7,223 nucleotides of DNA, taken from assembly GCA_913776795.1 (NCBI GenBank), contig CAJYRH010000470.1, forward strand, positions 1 to 7,223, read 5' to 3'. Numbering within the stretch: the stretch's first letter is position 1; each line of letters starts with the position of its first letter. A program made the translations under genes and the position numbers. The notes below the pieces were generated by a model that saw only the letters and a list, made by a program, of their open reading frames with translations, did no database searches and was not told the DNA's origin. Origin of the DNA: an uncultured Pseudorhodoferax sp. Lineage in GTDB: Bacteria; Pseudomonadota; Gammaproteobacteria; Burkholderiales; Burkholderiaceae. This document shows, in pieces, positions 1 to 7,223 of this stretch.

Positions 1-654
1 CTCACTCGCTTCTCCTCCGCCCCACCCGGCGAAGGCCCCCCCCCCGGCTGGCGCCACGAAACGCTGCCCAAGGTCGAGCGCGCCAACAGCTACGCCATCG
101 AGCCGGTCGATGGCGCCTCCGTGCTGCGCATCGGATCCAGCGCATCGGCGTCGTCGCTCGTCGCGGCGGTCGCCCCAGCACAGGCCGGCCCCGGCGTGCT
201 GCGCTGGCGCTGGAAGGTGTCCCGCGCGCTGGCCGGCTCCGACCTGCGCACCAAGGCGGGCGACGACTACGCCGCCCGGCTCTACGTGCTGTTCGATCTG
301 CCGGCCGAGCGCCTCTCGCTCGGCGACCGGCTGCGCCTGCAGGCGGCGCGCACGCTGTCGGGCCGCGAGATCCCGGCCGCCGCGCTGTGCTACGTGTGGG
401 GCACGGCCCAGCCGGCCGGCAGCACGGGCTGGAACCCCTACACCGACCGTGTGCGCATGGTGGTGCTCGACAGTGGCGACGCGCAGGTTGGGCAGTGGCG
501 CGCCCACACGCGCACGCTGCACGGGGATTGGGCAGATGCCTTCCCTGGCCCCATGCCGCCCGTGCAGGCCATCGCCGTGGGCGCCGACACCGACAACACC
601 GGCGACAAGGTCGTCACATGGTTCGGCGACGTGTCGCTGTCACCGCCTCCGTGA
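1..654 (+). CDS. DUF3047 domain protein, 5'-truncated by window edge
   Basis: The reading frame is open from the first base to the TGA at 652-654, giving 217 visible residues; the true start lies left of the window. I recognise a DUF3047 protein. The opening has the family's 'FS..PPG..PPGW' pattern, then a 'VLRWRWKV' strand at about residues 67-74. The family's most recognisable motif, K-A-G-D-D-Y-A-A-R-L-Y-V, sits at residues 85-96, and the end carries D-T-D-N-T-G-D with a final 'WFGDVSLSPPP'. Because the domain's N-terminal edge is already visible, probably only a signal peptide and a few residues are missing, which would make it an exported (periplasmic) protein; that is inference. No function is established for the family and no catalytic residues can be named. 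The stop codon overlaps the start of the downstream oxidoreductase gene, so the two are likely one operon. A ten-C run lies in frame at 36-45. Confidence 0.85.
   Translation, partial: LTRFSSAPPGEGPPPGWRHETLPKVERANSYAIEPVDGASVLRIGSSASASSLVAAVAPAQAGPGVLRWRWKVSRALAGSDLRTKAGDDYAARLYVLFDLPAERLSLGDRLRLQAARTLSGREIPAAALCYVWGTAQPAGSTGWNPYTDRVRMVVLDSGDAQVGQWRAHTRTLHGDWADAFPGPMPPVQAIAVGADTDNTGDKVVTWFGDVSLSPPP
36..45 (+). repeat. Homopolymeric C10 tract inside a coding sequence
   Basis: Ten consecutive C residues lie inside the DUF3047 gene, read as part of a Gly-Pro-Pro-Pro-Gly stretch. The protein looks like DUF3047 on both sides in the same frame, so the length given here keeps the gene intact. A gain or loss of one base would break the gene before most of its domain. 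Confidence 0.95.
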
Positions 655-1775
655 AGCACCTGCTGCTGCTCGGTGGCGGCCATGCGCACCTCGGCGTGCT
701 GCGGGCGCTGGCCGCGCACCCCCTGCCCGGCTGGCGCACCAGCCTGCTGACGCCGCATGCGCGGCAGATCTACTCCGGCATGCTGCCCGGCTGGGTGGCG
801 GGCCATTACGCACTGGACGCCTGCACGATCAACCTGGCCGCGCAGACGGCGCGCGCCGGGGCCGCGTTGCTGTGCGATGCGGCCACCGCGCTCGACGCGG
901 CAGGGCAGCTTGTTGCCACCGCGCAGGGCCGCTTGCTGCATTACGACGCGCTGTCCATCGATGTGGGCTCCGGCCCGGCCATCGCATCGCTTGCGGGTGG
1001 CGATGCGCACGGCATCCCGGTCCGGCCGATCGAACGCTTCGTGGCGCAGTGGGATCCGCTGGTGGAGCGGCTGCGCGCCGCGCCCGGCCGCTTCGACCTC
1101 AGCGTGCTGGGCGCCGGCGCTGCGGGGGTGGAGCTGGCCTTCGCGGTGCGCCAGCGGGTGCGGGCCGAAGGCTGGTCGCAGGTGCATGTGCAGCTGGTGG
1201 GGGCGCACGAACTGCCGCTGCCTTCCCTGCCAATGCACGCGCGCCGCCTGGCGGCCGAGCTGCTGCGCCAGCGTGGCGTCGCCTGGCATGGGCTGCGCCG
1301 GGCGGCCGCGCTCGTGCCCGATGGGATCGTTCTCGACCACGGTACGGGCCTGTTGCGCAGCGATGCCACCTGGGTCGTCACCGGCAGTGCCGCCCCGCAC
1401 TGGCTGGGCGCCAGCCTGCTTGCCACCGATGGCGGTGGCTTCGTGCGCGTGAACGCGGCGCTGCAAAGCATCTCGCACCCCAACGTGTTCGCTGCAGGCG
1501 ATGCTGCCAGCCACCCGACGGCCTTGCCCAAGTCGGGTGTCTATGCCGTGCGTGCCGGGCCCTGGCTGGCACGCAATCTCGCAGCGTTTTGCGAGGGCAG
1601 GTCTTTGGCGCCCTGGCGCCCGCAGCGGCGCGCGCTGTACCTTGTCAGCACCGGAGACCGCGCGGCGATGGGTGTCTGGGGCAACTGGTCGTGGCACGGG
1701 CCATGGGTGTGGCACTGGAAGGACCGCATCGACCGGCGCTTCGTCGGCGCGTTCGCCCCAGCGCCCGGTGGTTGA
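651..1775 (+). CDS. FAD-dependent pyridine-nucleotide oxidoreductase, SelD N-terminal-domain type (stand-alone)
   Basis: Predicted 374-residue flavoprotein of the NADH dehydrogenase-like two-dinucleotide-fold class. The N-terminal FAD motif is G-G-G-H-A-H at residues 8-13, with His in place of the usual third Gly; to my knowledge this is typical of the subfamily that forms the N-terminal half of SelD fusions (TIGR03169-like). A 'YDALSIDVGS' strand follows at 98-107. The second dinucleotide fold, G-A-G-A-A-G-V-E, is at 154-161, and the C-terminal FAD-contacting V-F-A-A-G-D at 279-284. The tail 'WKDRIDRRF' also resembles that subfamily. There is no C-x4-C redox pair, so it is not a disulphide reductase. 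The SelD kinase half is absent: the gene stops at 1773-1775. The GTG at 651 is chosen because MKHLLLLGGG begins right at the fold and GTG overlaps the upstream TGA by four bases. There is no good ribosome-binding site, consistent with translational coupling. Substrate and electron acceptor are unknown; a selenium link is only family association. Confidence 0.85.
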   Translation: MKHLLLLGGGHAHLGVLRALAAHPLPGWRTSLLTPHARQIYSGMLPGWVAGHYALDACTINLAAQTARAGAALLCDAATALDAAGQLVATAQGRLLHYDALSIDVGSGPAIASLAGGDAHGIPVRPIERFVAQWDPLVERLRAAPGRFDLSVLGAGAAGVELAFAVRQRVRAEGWSQVHVQLVGAHELPLPSLPMHARRLAAELLRQRGVAWHGLRRAAALVPDGIVLDHGTGLLRSDATWVVTGSAAPHWLGASLLATDGGGFVRVNAALQSISHPNVFAAGDAASHPTALPKSGVYAVRAGPWLARNLAAFCEGRSLAPWRPQRRALYLVSTGDRAAMGVWGNWSWHGPWVWHWKDRIDRRFVGAFAPAPGG

Positions 1776-1835
1776 CGCACGCCGGTCGGCATGCGCCTGT
1801 CGAGGGCGCGTGGAGCGCAGCCCGTGCCCTGCGCG
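1776..1835. other. Convergent intergenic gap
   Basis: These 60 bases separate the 3' ends of the plus-strand oxidoreductase gene and the minus-strand permease gene. They contain a modest inverted repeat, a 6-bp stem (1815-1820 with 1829-1834) around an 8-base loop, but no T-tract on either strand. No convincing intrinsic terminator is seen; termination here may be Rho-dependent or involve unrecognised structure. Confidence 0.6.
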
Positions 1836-4373
1836 TCAGCCGCCCGAGCGCAGCAACCGGGCCGGCGACAGCCGCAGCTGCGCCAGCAGCCACTGCGCGC
1901 CCATGGCCAGGCTCAGGCCGCTGACCGCGAGGGCGGCCACCGCACCGGTCCAGTACAGGCCGCTGGCGTCCAGCTCGAGCCGCCAGTGCAGCAGCGCCAG
2001 CGCCAGACCGCTGCCCGCCACGGTGGCGAACGCGCTCGTCACGCCGGCCAGCAGTGCGTACTCCCAGCGCAGCGCACGGCGCAGGCCGCTCAGGCGCGCG
2101 CCCAGCACGTGCAGCACACTCGATTCGTACACCTGGCGCGCCCGGCTGGCCGCCACCACGCTGGTCAGCACCAGCAGGCTGGCGGCCAGGCAGATGCCCG
2201 CGATCACGGCCAGCGCGGCACTGGCACGGCCCAGCAGCAGCCGGCTTTCGGAGAGCAGTGCGTCGGTGCGCACGCTGACGATGTTGGGCGCGGCCGCCGC
2301 CAGGCGGTCCTGCGCGGCGATGGCCTGCTGCGGGTCGAGCCAGGCGGCGCCGACATGGCGCGTGATGAAGGGGTCGAGCACGCCGTCGCTGAAGATGCCC
2401 TCCAGCCACAGCCGCGCCTGCAGGCGGCGCTGGCCGTAGATGGCGGCAAGCTGGGCATCGACCATCGCGCCCTGGATGTCGAAGCGCAGACGGTCACCGA
2501 CCTGCAGGCCCAGTTGGTCGGCCTCGCGGTCCTCCATGGCCACGAGCGGCGGGCCCTGGTAGTCGGCCGGCCACAGCGTGCCGCGCTCGACCACCACGTC
2601 GTCCATGTTGCCGGCGCGGGTGGACAGCTTGTGCTCGCTGCGCGCCTCGCGCACGCGCCGTGAGTCGCCACTGTCGCGCAGCGCGTGGTCGTTCACGGCG
2701 GCCAGCCGGCCCAGCACCAGCGGCGCGGTCTGCAGGCGCTGCACCGGGCCCAGCTGTTCGCGCAGCAGCGGCAGCTGTTCGGTCTGCACGTCGTGCAGCA
2801 CCAGGCCGGGGGCTTCGCGCGGTACCGTCTCGGCGATGGTGCGCAGCAGCGTGGCCACGACCAGCGTGCAGGCCACCAGCAGCGTCAGTGCCGTGCCCAG
2901 CGAGAGCAGTGCGGGGCGCAGGGCCGATCCCGGCCGCTGCAGCCCGGCCAGTGCAAGGCGCAACGTGAAGGCCGGCTGCCAGGCCGATGCCAGCAGCCGG
3001 CGCGCCAGCGCGCGCAGGAGGCGTTGCACGCCTTCGAGCAGCACCAGCAGCGCGGCCACCACCCCCAGAAACGCCCAGCCGATGCGCGCATCGGGCAGGG
3101 TGCCCACCAGCAGCGCAGCGATGGCCCCGCCGCAGGCCGCACTGGCTGCCCAGGCCCACAGGGGCGTGCGCAGCACGGCAGCATCGAGGCCGCGGAACAG
3201 TGCCGCCGGTGAAACGGTCAGCGCGCGGCCCAGCGCCGGCAGCGCGAACGCCAGCGCGGTCAGCACGCCGAAGCCCATGGCCAGCGCGGCGGGTTGCGCC
3301 ATGGCCGCCAGCTGCGGGCCGATCTGCTGCGCCAGCGGCAGGCTGCGCGCGACCAGGGCCGCGCCGCCCAGTGCCAGGCCGGCCCCGGCCAGCACGCCGA
3401 TGGCGCTGGCCGCCACGGCCAGCATCAGCACCTGCAGCAGCACCAGCGTGGCCAGCCGCGCGTCGCGCAGGCCCAGCGCGCGCAGGGTGGCCAGCGTTGC
3501 GAGCTTGCCCTGCAGGTAGGCCTGCACGCTGTTGAACACGCCGAGCCCGCCGATGAACAGTGCCGACAGGCCGATCAGCATGAGCGCCGAGCCGACCTGC
3601 TCCAGCACCTGGGCCACGCGTTCGCTGCGCTGCTCGAAGCTGCGCACCTGGGCATTGGACTGCGGGAATGCGCTGATGAAGTTGTCGCGCCAGGCCGCAG
3701 GCGGCGTGGCGGTGCGCACGCGGTAGTGGTACTGCACGCGGCTCAGCGGCTGCACCAGGCCCGTGGCCTGCAGCGCGCCCTCGGCCAGCAGCACGGGAGC
3801 ACCGTTCCAGTCGGCGCGCAGGCTGCGGTCGGGCTGGCGCACGATCACCGCGCGCACCTGCAGCGTGAGGTCGCCCAGCTGCACCTGGCTGCCGGTGGAC
3901 AGGCCCAGGCGCTGCGCGAGCACGCCGTCGACGGCCAGGCCCCACAGGTTGTCGCGCAGGGCCAGTGCATCGGCCAGCGGCTGTGCCGGTGCCAGCGAAA
4001 CCTCGCCGTACAGCGGGTAGCGGGCGTCGGCACTCTGCATGGCCACCAGCTGCGTGCGGCCATCGGGCGTGCGCAGCATGCTGCGCAGCGCGACCACGCG
4101 CGAGACATCGCCGCGTGCCTGCACCCAGTCCAGCTCGGCTTGGGGCAGGGGGTCCGGGCTGCGCACCTCCAGGTCGCCGCCGAACAGCGCGCGTGCATCT
4201 TCCTGCAGCGCACCTGCCACCTGGCGGTACAGGCCGCCGCTGGCTGCCACCAGCGCCACGCCCAGCGCCAGGCAGGCACAGAACACCCACAGCGTGCGGC
4301 CGCTGGCACGCAGGTCGCGCCAGGCCAGGCTAAGCAGGGCGCGCATGCGTGTGCTCGTGGCGTGGTTGCTCAT
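1836..4373 (-). CDS. ybbP: YbbP-type ABC transporter permease (FtsX/MacB-like, COG3127 type)
   Basis: Large inner-membrane permease of 845 residues, close to the usual 800-850 of the YbbP family. Order: a first membrane helix at about 27-46 after '[10 protein letters not shown]'; a large extracytoplasmic domain containing the family-like '[10 protein letters not shown]' and Y-P-L-Y (119-122) segments; an FtsX-type membrane block at about 262-345; a central hydrophobic region that includes L-F-R at 392-394; a second extracytoplasmic domain with '[11 protein letters not shown]'; and a C-terminal FtsX block at about 720-845 ending '[10 protein letters not shown]'. Permeases of this class use ATP hydrolysis by a partner ATPase for mechanotransmission or extraction of envelope molecules rather than classical import; the substrate of YbbP is not securely known. 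The partner is the overlapping ATPase gene upstream. ATG at 4373 is preferred because GAGGG lies 8 bases before it. ATG at 4346 (836 residues, starting MRALLSLAW) is a plausible alternative with a poorer site. No break or missing block is seen. Confidence 0.9.
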   Translation of the reverse strand: MSNHATSTRMRALLSLAWRDLRASGRTLWVFCACLALGVALVAASGGLYRQVAGALQEDARALFGGDLEVRSPDPLPQAELDWVQARGDVSRVVALRSMLRTPDGRTQLVAMQSADARYPLYGEVSLAPAQPLADALALRDNLWGLAVDGVLAQRLGLSTGSQVQLGDLTLQVRAVIVRQPDRSLRADWNGAPVLLAEGALQATGLVQPLSRVQYHYRVRTATPPAAWRDNFISAFPQSNAQVRSFEQRSERVAQVLEQVGSALMLIGLSALFIGGLGVFNSVQAYLQGKLATLATLRALGLRDARLATLVLLQVLMLAVAASAIGVLAGAGLALGGAALVARSLPLAQQIGPQLAAMAQPAALAMGFGVLTALAFALPALGRALTVSPAALFRGLDAAVLRTPLWAWAASAACGGAIAALLVGTLPDARIGWAFLGVVAALLVLLEGVQRLLRALARRLLASAWQPAFTLRLALAGLQRPGSALRPALLSLGTALTLLVACTLVVATLLRTIAETVPREAPGLVLHDVQTEQLPLLREQLGPVQRLQTAPLVLGRLAAVNDHALRDSGDSRRVREARSEHKLSTRAGNMDDVVVERGTLWPADYQGPPLVAMEDREADQLGLQVGDRLRFDIQGAMVDAQLAAIYGQRRLQARLWLEGIFSDGVLDPFITRHVGAAWLDPQQAIAAQDRLAAAAPNIVSVRTDALLSESRLLLGRASAALAVIAGICLAASLLVLTSVVAASRARQVYESSVLHVLGARLSGLRRALRWEYALLAGVTSAFATVAGSGLALALLHWRLELDASGLYWTGAVAALAVSGLSLAMGAQWLLAQLRLSPARLLRSGG

Positions 4374-5025
4374 GCAACTGGCCCTCGTGCAGGCGCAGCA
4401 CGCGCTGGCAGCGGGCGGCGAAGTCCATGTCGTGCGTGACCAGCACCATCGTCGCACCGGCCTCCTGGTTCAGCTCGAACAGCAGCTCGCGCACCAGCGC
4501 GCCGGTGTGGTCGTCCAGGTTGCCGGTGGGCTCGTCGGCCAGCAGCAGGCGCGGGCCGTGCACCAGCGCACGCGCAATGGCCACGCGCTGCTGCTCGCCT
4601 CCCGACAACTGGCCCGGGTAGTGGTGCTGTCGCGCGGCCAGGCCCACCCGTCGCAGGAAGTCGCGCGCCTGCGCATGCGCACCGCGCCGGCCGGCCAACT
4701 GCAGCGGCAGGGCCACGTTGTCCAGTGCCGTCAGGCTGGGCAGCAGATGGAACGACTGGAACACGATGCCGACACGCTCGCGCCGCAGGTCGGCCAGTGC
4801 GTCGCGGTCCATGCCATCCAGCGCCTGGCCATCGAGCAGCACCCGGCCGGCCTGCGGGCGCTCCAGACCGGCCAGCAACAGCAGAAGCGAAGTCTTGCCC
4901 GAGCCCGAGGGCCCGGCGATGGCCACGCTCTGGCCCGCAGGGATGGTCAGGTTCACATCGCGCAGCACGTCCACGCGCGAGGGCCCCAGCGCATAGTGCA
5001 GGGCCAGCTGCTGTAGTTCGATCAT
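4330..5025 (-). CDS. ybbA: YbbA-type ABC transporter ATP-binding protein (LolD/MacB class)
   Basis: Complete 231-residue nucleotide-binding subunit that would power the adjacent YbbP-type permease at the inner membrane. All ATPase motifs are present: Walker A G-P-S-G-S-G-K-T at 38-45, Q-loop Gln90 in 'VFQSF', signature L-S-G-G-E-Q-Q-R at 140-147, Walker B 'LLLADEP' with catalytic Glu165, D-loop 'GNLD' at 168-171, and switch His198 in 'VTHD'. The '[25 protein letters not shown]' type of segment and 'ADEPTGNLD' are characteristic of the LolD/MacB/YbbA group; similarity to E. coli YbbA is clear from memory, including '[13 protein letters not shown]' and the C-terminal 'AARC.R.LRL..GQL'. The C-terminal tail is histidine-rich (five His in the last 21 residues) and is dual-coded with the start of the permease gene, a 44-base overlap. 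The ATG at 5025 fits the family N-terminus, but no Shine-Dalgarno is visible: a hairpin occupies the bases just upstream. Confidence 0.93.
   Translation of the reverse strand: MIELQQLALHYALGPSRVDVLRDVNLTIPAGQSVAIAGPSGSGKTSLLLLLAGLERPQAGRVLLDGQALDGMDRDALADLRRERVGIVFQSFHLLPSLTALDNVALPLQLAGRRGAHAQARDFLRRVGLAARQHHYPGQLSGGEQQRVAIARALVHGPRLLLADEPTGNLDDHTGALVRELLFELNQEAGATMVLVTHDMDFAARCQRVLRLHEGQLHEQPRHEHTHARPA
4382..4386 (-). promoter_or_regulatory. Ribosome-binding site deciding the ybbP start
   Basis: GAGGG on the minus strand, 8 bases before the ATG at 4373-4371. It lies inside the ATPase coding sequence. No comparable site precedes the alternative ATG at 4346, which is why the longer N-terminus was chosen. 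Confidence 0.55.
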
Positions 5026-5045
5026 GGCCGGGTGGGAGCCCGGCC
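5026..5045 (-). promoter_or_regulatory. Perfect 7-bp GC hairpin abutting the ybbA start codon
   Basis: GGCCGGG and CCCGGCC form a perfect inverted repeat around a 6-base loop, with the 3' arm touching the ATG of the ATPase gene. It lies in the 51-base gap after the MFS gene. No T-tract follows, so it is not a canonical terminator. In the transcript it would cover the position where a ribosome-binding site should be. The structure is seen directly; any regulatory role is inference. Confidence 0.4.
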
Positions 5046-5076
5046 TGTGCGCTTCGGTTCCGCTGTCGGGTGGGCT

Positions 5077-6309
5077 TTACGCGGCGTTCGCGTGGCGGCC
5101 GATGTCGGGCCAGCGGCGGTGCAGCCAGATCCAGGCCACGAGCCCCACGCCCATCATCAGCAGCGAGGCCAGCGCCAGCAGGACGGTGGAGTGCATGACC
5201 AGCGGCGCGATGACGCCGGCCACGATGCCGTTGGCGGTGGAGCCCACCACCGCCTGCAGCGAGGAGGCCATGCCGCGCCGCGTGGGGTGCAGGTCCAGCA
5301 CCAGCAGCGTCACCACGGGCACCATGAGGGCCCAGCCGAAGGCGAACACCGCGATCGGCGGCAGCGCCCACAGCGGCTGCGCGGTCCACAGCAGGTTGGC
5401 GGCCAGGTTCAGCACCGCCACCACCGTCATGATCAGGAAGCCGTGGCGGATCTGCCGCTTGGGCGCGATGCGGCCGGCCAGCCGGCCACTGGCCCACGCG
5501 CCGCCCATGATGCCGGCGATGGTCAGGATGAAGAACCAGAAGAACTGCGTGGGCGCCAGGCCGAGCAGCGTGCCCAGGAATTCGGGTGCCGACAGCACGT
5601 AAAGGAACATGCCGTTGAACGGCACGCCGCTGGCGAACGACAGCAGCACGAAGCGCGGGTCGGACAGCAGCTGGCGGTACCCGCGCATCAGGTCGGGCAC
5701 ATGGAAGGGCTGGCGCTGGTCGGACCGCAGCGTTTCGGGCAGCAGCCGCCAATTGCTGATCCAGAGCAGGGCCCCCACGGCCGTCAGGAACCAGAACACG
5801 CTGTGCCAGCCCAGGTGCACGAACAGCCAGCCGCCCACGATGGGCGCAATCGCTGGCGCCACGCCGAAGTAGATGGTCACCTGGCTCATGACCTTCTGCG
5901 CCTCGGCCGGCGGGTACACGTCGCGGATCACGGCGCGCGAGACGACGATGCCGGCGCCGGTCGACAGCCCCTGCAGCGCGCGGAAGAAGACCAGTTGCCC
6001 GATGCTTTCCGACAGCGCGCAGCCGGCCGACGCGATGGTGAACACCGCGATGCCCCACAGCACCACGGGCCGGCGGCCGAAGCTGTCCGACAGTGCGCCA
6101 TGGAACAGGTTCATGAACGCGAAGCCGAACAGGTAGGCCGACAGCGTCTGCTGCATCTCCACCGGCGAGGCGCCCAGCGAGCGCGCGATGCCGGAGAAGG
6201 CCGGGATGTAGGTGTCGATCGCGAACGGGCCCAGCATGCCCAGCATCGCGAGCAGCACGGCGAGGGCCCATCGCGGGCCGCGCCACAGGGGCGTGGCCTC
6301 TGCGCTCAT
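5077..6309 (-). CDS. MFS multidrug efflux transporter, Bcr/CflA-like (DHA1, 12 TM)
   Basis: Predicted 410-residue inner-membrane drug:proton antiporter, a normal length for the Bcr/CflA branch of the major facilitator superfamily. Helix 1 contains 'FAIDTYIPAF' with Asp32, like the 'D-x-Y-x-P' of Bcr/CflA proteins. MFS motif A, G-A-L-S-D-S-F-G-R-R, is at 71-80 in the loop between helices 2 and 3. Helix 4 has R110-A-L-Q-G followed by 'SRAVIRD' at 124-130 (motif B). A-P-I-V-G-G at 155-160 in helix 5 matches the antiporter motif C region. A hydrophilic central loop ('LPETLRSDQRQPFH') separates the two six-helix halves. ATG at 6309 is chosen: it lies 13 bases after the metK stop, with a weak GAAG 7 bases upstream. 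An in-frame ATG at 6342 would overlap metK and add a basic stretch unlike the family. The exported substrate cannot be told from sequence. It probably shares transcription with metK. Confidence 0.88.
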   Translation of the reverse strand: MSAEATPLWRGPRWALAVLLAMLGMLGPFAIDTYIPAFSGIARSLGASPVEMQQTLSAYLFGFAFMNLFHGALSDSFGRRPVVLWGIAVFTIASAGCALSESIGQLVFFRALQGLSTGAGIVVSRAVIRDVYPPAEAQKVMSQVTIYFGVAPAIAPIVGGWLFVHLGWHSVFWFLTAVGALLWISNWRLLPETLRSDQRQPFHVPDLMRGYRQLLSDPRFVLLSFASGVPFNGMFLYVLSAPEFLGTLLGLAPTQFFWFFILTIAGIMGGAWASGRLAGRIAPKRQIRHGFLIMTVVAVLNLAANLLWTAQPLWALPPIAVFAFGWALMVPVVTLLVLDLHPTRRGMASSLQAVVGSTANGIVAGVIAPLVMHSTVLLALASLLMMGVGLVAWIWLHRRWPDIGRHANAA

Positions 6310-6322
6310 GGAGGGTCTTCGC

Positions 6323-7223
6323 TTACAGGCCGGCCGCTGCACGCAGTGCCGCAGCCTTGTCGGTCCGTTCCCAGGTGAACTCGGGCTCCTCGCGCCCGAA
6401 ATGCCCGTAGGCGGCGGTTTTCTGGTAGATCGGGCGCAGCAGGTCCAGCATCTGGATGATGCCCTTGGGGCGCAGGTCGAAGTGCTCCTGCACCAGCGCG
6501 GCGATCTGTTCGTCGGAGATCACGCCCGTGCCTTCGGTGTAGACCGTCACGTTCATGGGGCGGGCCACGCCGATGGCATAGGCCACCTGGATCTGGCACT
6601 GGCGCGCCAGGCCGGCGGCCACGATGTTCTTGGCCACGTACCGCGCCGCGTAGGCGGCCGAGCGGTCGACCTTGGACGGATCCTTGCCCGAAAACGCACC
6701 ACCGCCGTGCGGGCAGGCGCCGCCGTAGGTGTCGACGATGATCTTGCGGCCCGTGAGGCCGCAGTCGCCCTGCGGGCCGCCGATGACGAAGCGGCCGGTC
6801 GGGTTGATCAGGTACTTGGTGTCCTGCAGCCACTCCTTGGGCAGCACCGGCTTGATGATCTCTTCGATCACGGCTTCGGTGAACGAGGCCTTCATCTGGG
6901 TCGGCGTCTCGCTCTGGTCGGGGCTGTGCTGGGTGCTCAGCACCACGGTGTCGATGCTGTGCGGCTTGCCGTCCACGTAGCGCATCGTCACCTGGCTCTT
7001 GGCGTCCGGCCGCAGGAAGGGCAGCCGGCCGTCCTTGCGCAGCTGGGCCTGGCGCTCCACCAGCCGGTGGGCGTAGTAGATCGGCGCGGGCATCAACTCG
7101 GGCGTCTCGTCGCAGGCGTAGCCGAACATCAGGCCCTGGTCGCCGGCGCCGGTGTTCAGGTGGTCGTCGCTGGCATGGTCCACGCCCTGGGCGATGTCGT
7201 TGGACTGCTTGTCGTAGCAGACC
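6323..7223 (-). CDS. metK: S-adenosylmethionine synthetase (methionine adenosyltransferase), 5' end outside window
   Basis: Makes S-adenosylmethionine from methionine and ATP in the cytoplasm, releasing phosphate and pyrophosphate; an essential housekeeping enzyme. About 300 C-terminal residues are visible out of the roughly 385-395 usual for bacterial MetK; the N-terminal methionine-binding part lies beyond the right edge, where the frame is still open (it reads [16 protein letters not shown]). Signature [12 protein letters not shown] is coded near 7117-7152, and the second signature [16 protein letters not shown] near 6658-6705. The conserved 'TGRFVIGGP' and '[17 protein letters not shown]' blocks and the terminal '[10 protein letters not shown]...WE.TDKA' are intact. 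Compared with E. coli, there is a short extra loop after 'VVLSTQHS' (S-E-T-P-T-Q-M-K), which I believe is common in related betaproteobacteria. It ends with TAA at 6325-6323, 13 bases before the MFS start. An internal GTG at 7183 is not the start. The promoter and any SAM riboswitch would be outside the window. Confidence 0.98.
   Translation of the reverse strand, partial: VCYDKQSNDIAQGVDHASDDHLNTGAGDQGLMFGYACDETPELMPAPIYYAHRLVERQAQLRKDGRLPFLRPDAKSQVTMRYVDGKPHSIDTVVLSTQHSPDQSETPTQMKASFTEAVIEEIIKPVLPKEWLQDTKYLINPTGRFVIGGPQGDCGLTGRKIIVDTYGGACPHGGGAFSGKDPSKVDRSAAYAARYVAKNIVAAGLARQCQIQVAYAIGVARPMNVTVYTEGTGVISDEQIAALVQEHFDLRPKGIIQMLDLLRPIYQKTAAYGHFGREEPEFTWERTDKAAALRAAAGL

Noticed and set aside
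438..1715. Antisense open reading frame of 425 codons opposite the oxidoreductase gene
   Set aside because: Composition is typical of an antisense shadow and no family motifs are seen.
1815..1834. Inverted repeat in the convergent gap as an intrinsic terminator
   Set aside because: Only a 6-bp stem with an 8-base loop, a competing pairing at 1803-1807 with 1826-1830, and no T-tract on either strand.
110..1924. Long alternative-frame open reading frame (604 codons) over the DUF3047 and oxidoreductase genes
   Set aside because: Low-complexity Arg/Ala/Pro/Cys composition with no domain pattern; a shadow of GC-rich coding sequence. The recognised proteins lie in other frames.
3000..3500. Many short similar GC-rich words (CAGCAGC, GGCCAGC) that look like repeats
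   Set aside because: They reflect repeated Leu/Ala/Gly codons in membrane helices of the permease; no consistent unit or spacing.
2494..4290. Second 598-codon minus-strand frame inside the permease gene, and the 381-codon plus-strand frame at 3294-4439
   Set aside because: Both are low-complexity shadows of the YbbP-type gene, whose own frame has coherent membrane topology and family segments.
4370..6286. Minus-strand open frame of 638 codons running across both the MFS and ABC ATPase genes
   Set aside because: Out of frame with both real genes, Arg/Ala/Gly-rich, no motifs; the two genes have clear signatures in their own frames.
5032..6378. Plus-strand open frame of 448 codons opposite the MFS gene, rich in Gln, His and Arg
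   Set aside because: The Gln/His/Arg bias is what the complement of Leu/Val/Ala membrane-helix codons produces; not a gene.
7181..7183. GTG at 7183 as a start of metK
   Set aside because: The frame continues upstream to the window edge with conserved MetK sequence, so this Val is internal and the gene is simply cut by the edge.

Overview
The window is GC-rich, densely coding bacterial chromosome. Codon use, protein features and the MetK sequence suggest a betaproteobacterium of the Burkholderiales, probably near Comamonadaceae. That placement is inferred from sequence character and was not tested by a search. There are six protein genes, two of them cut by the window edges. I saw no RNA genes, mobile elements, CRISPR arrays or long non-coding stretches; the largest gap between genes is 60 bases.

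Left part, plus strand (1-1775): a two-gene unit. The first gene encodes a DUF3047 protein that lacks only its N-terminal end. The second encodes a 374-residue FAD-dependent pyridine-nucleotide oxidoreductase of the type otherwise found as the N-terminal half of SelD fusion proteins. The start codon of the second gene overlaps the stop of the first (GTGA), so the two are probably translationally coupled.

Centre and right, minus strand (1836-7223): four genes all read leftwards. In transcription order they are metK (S-adenosylmethionine synthetase, N-terminus outside the window), a Bcr/CflA-type MFS efflux transporter 13 bases downstream, a YbbA-type ABC ATPase after a 51-base gap that holds a strong small hairpin, and a large YbbP-type ABC permease that overlaps the ATPase gene. 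The ATPase and permease form one ABC unit of the LolD/MacB-like class. This minus-strand block converges on the plus-strand pair across the 60-base gap at 1776-1835.

Nothing here amounts to a clear undescribed system; this is mostly ordinary core and housekeeping sequence. The points most worth a second look are the uncharacterised DUF3047/oxidoreductase pair, a run of ten C inside the DUF3047 gene, the hairpin directly against the ybbA start codon, and the ybbA/ybbP overlap.
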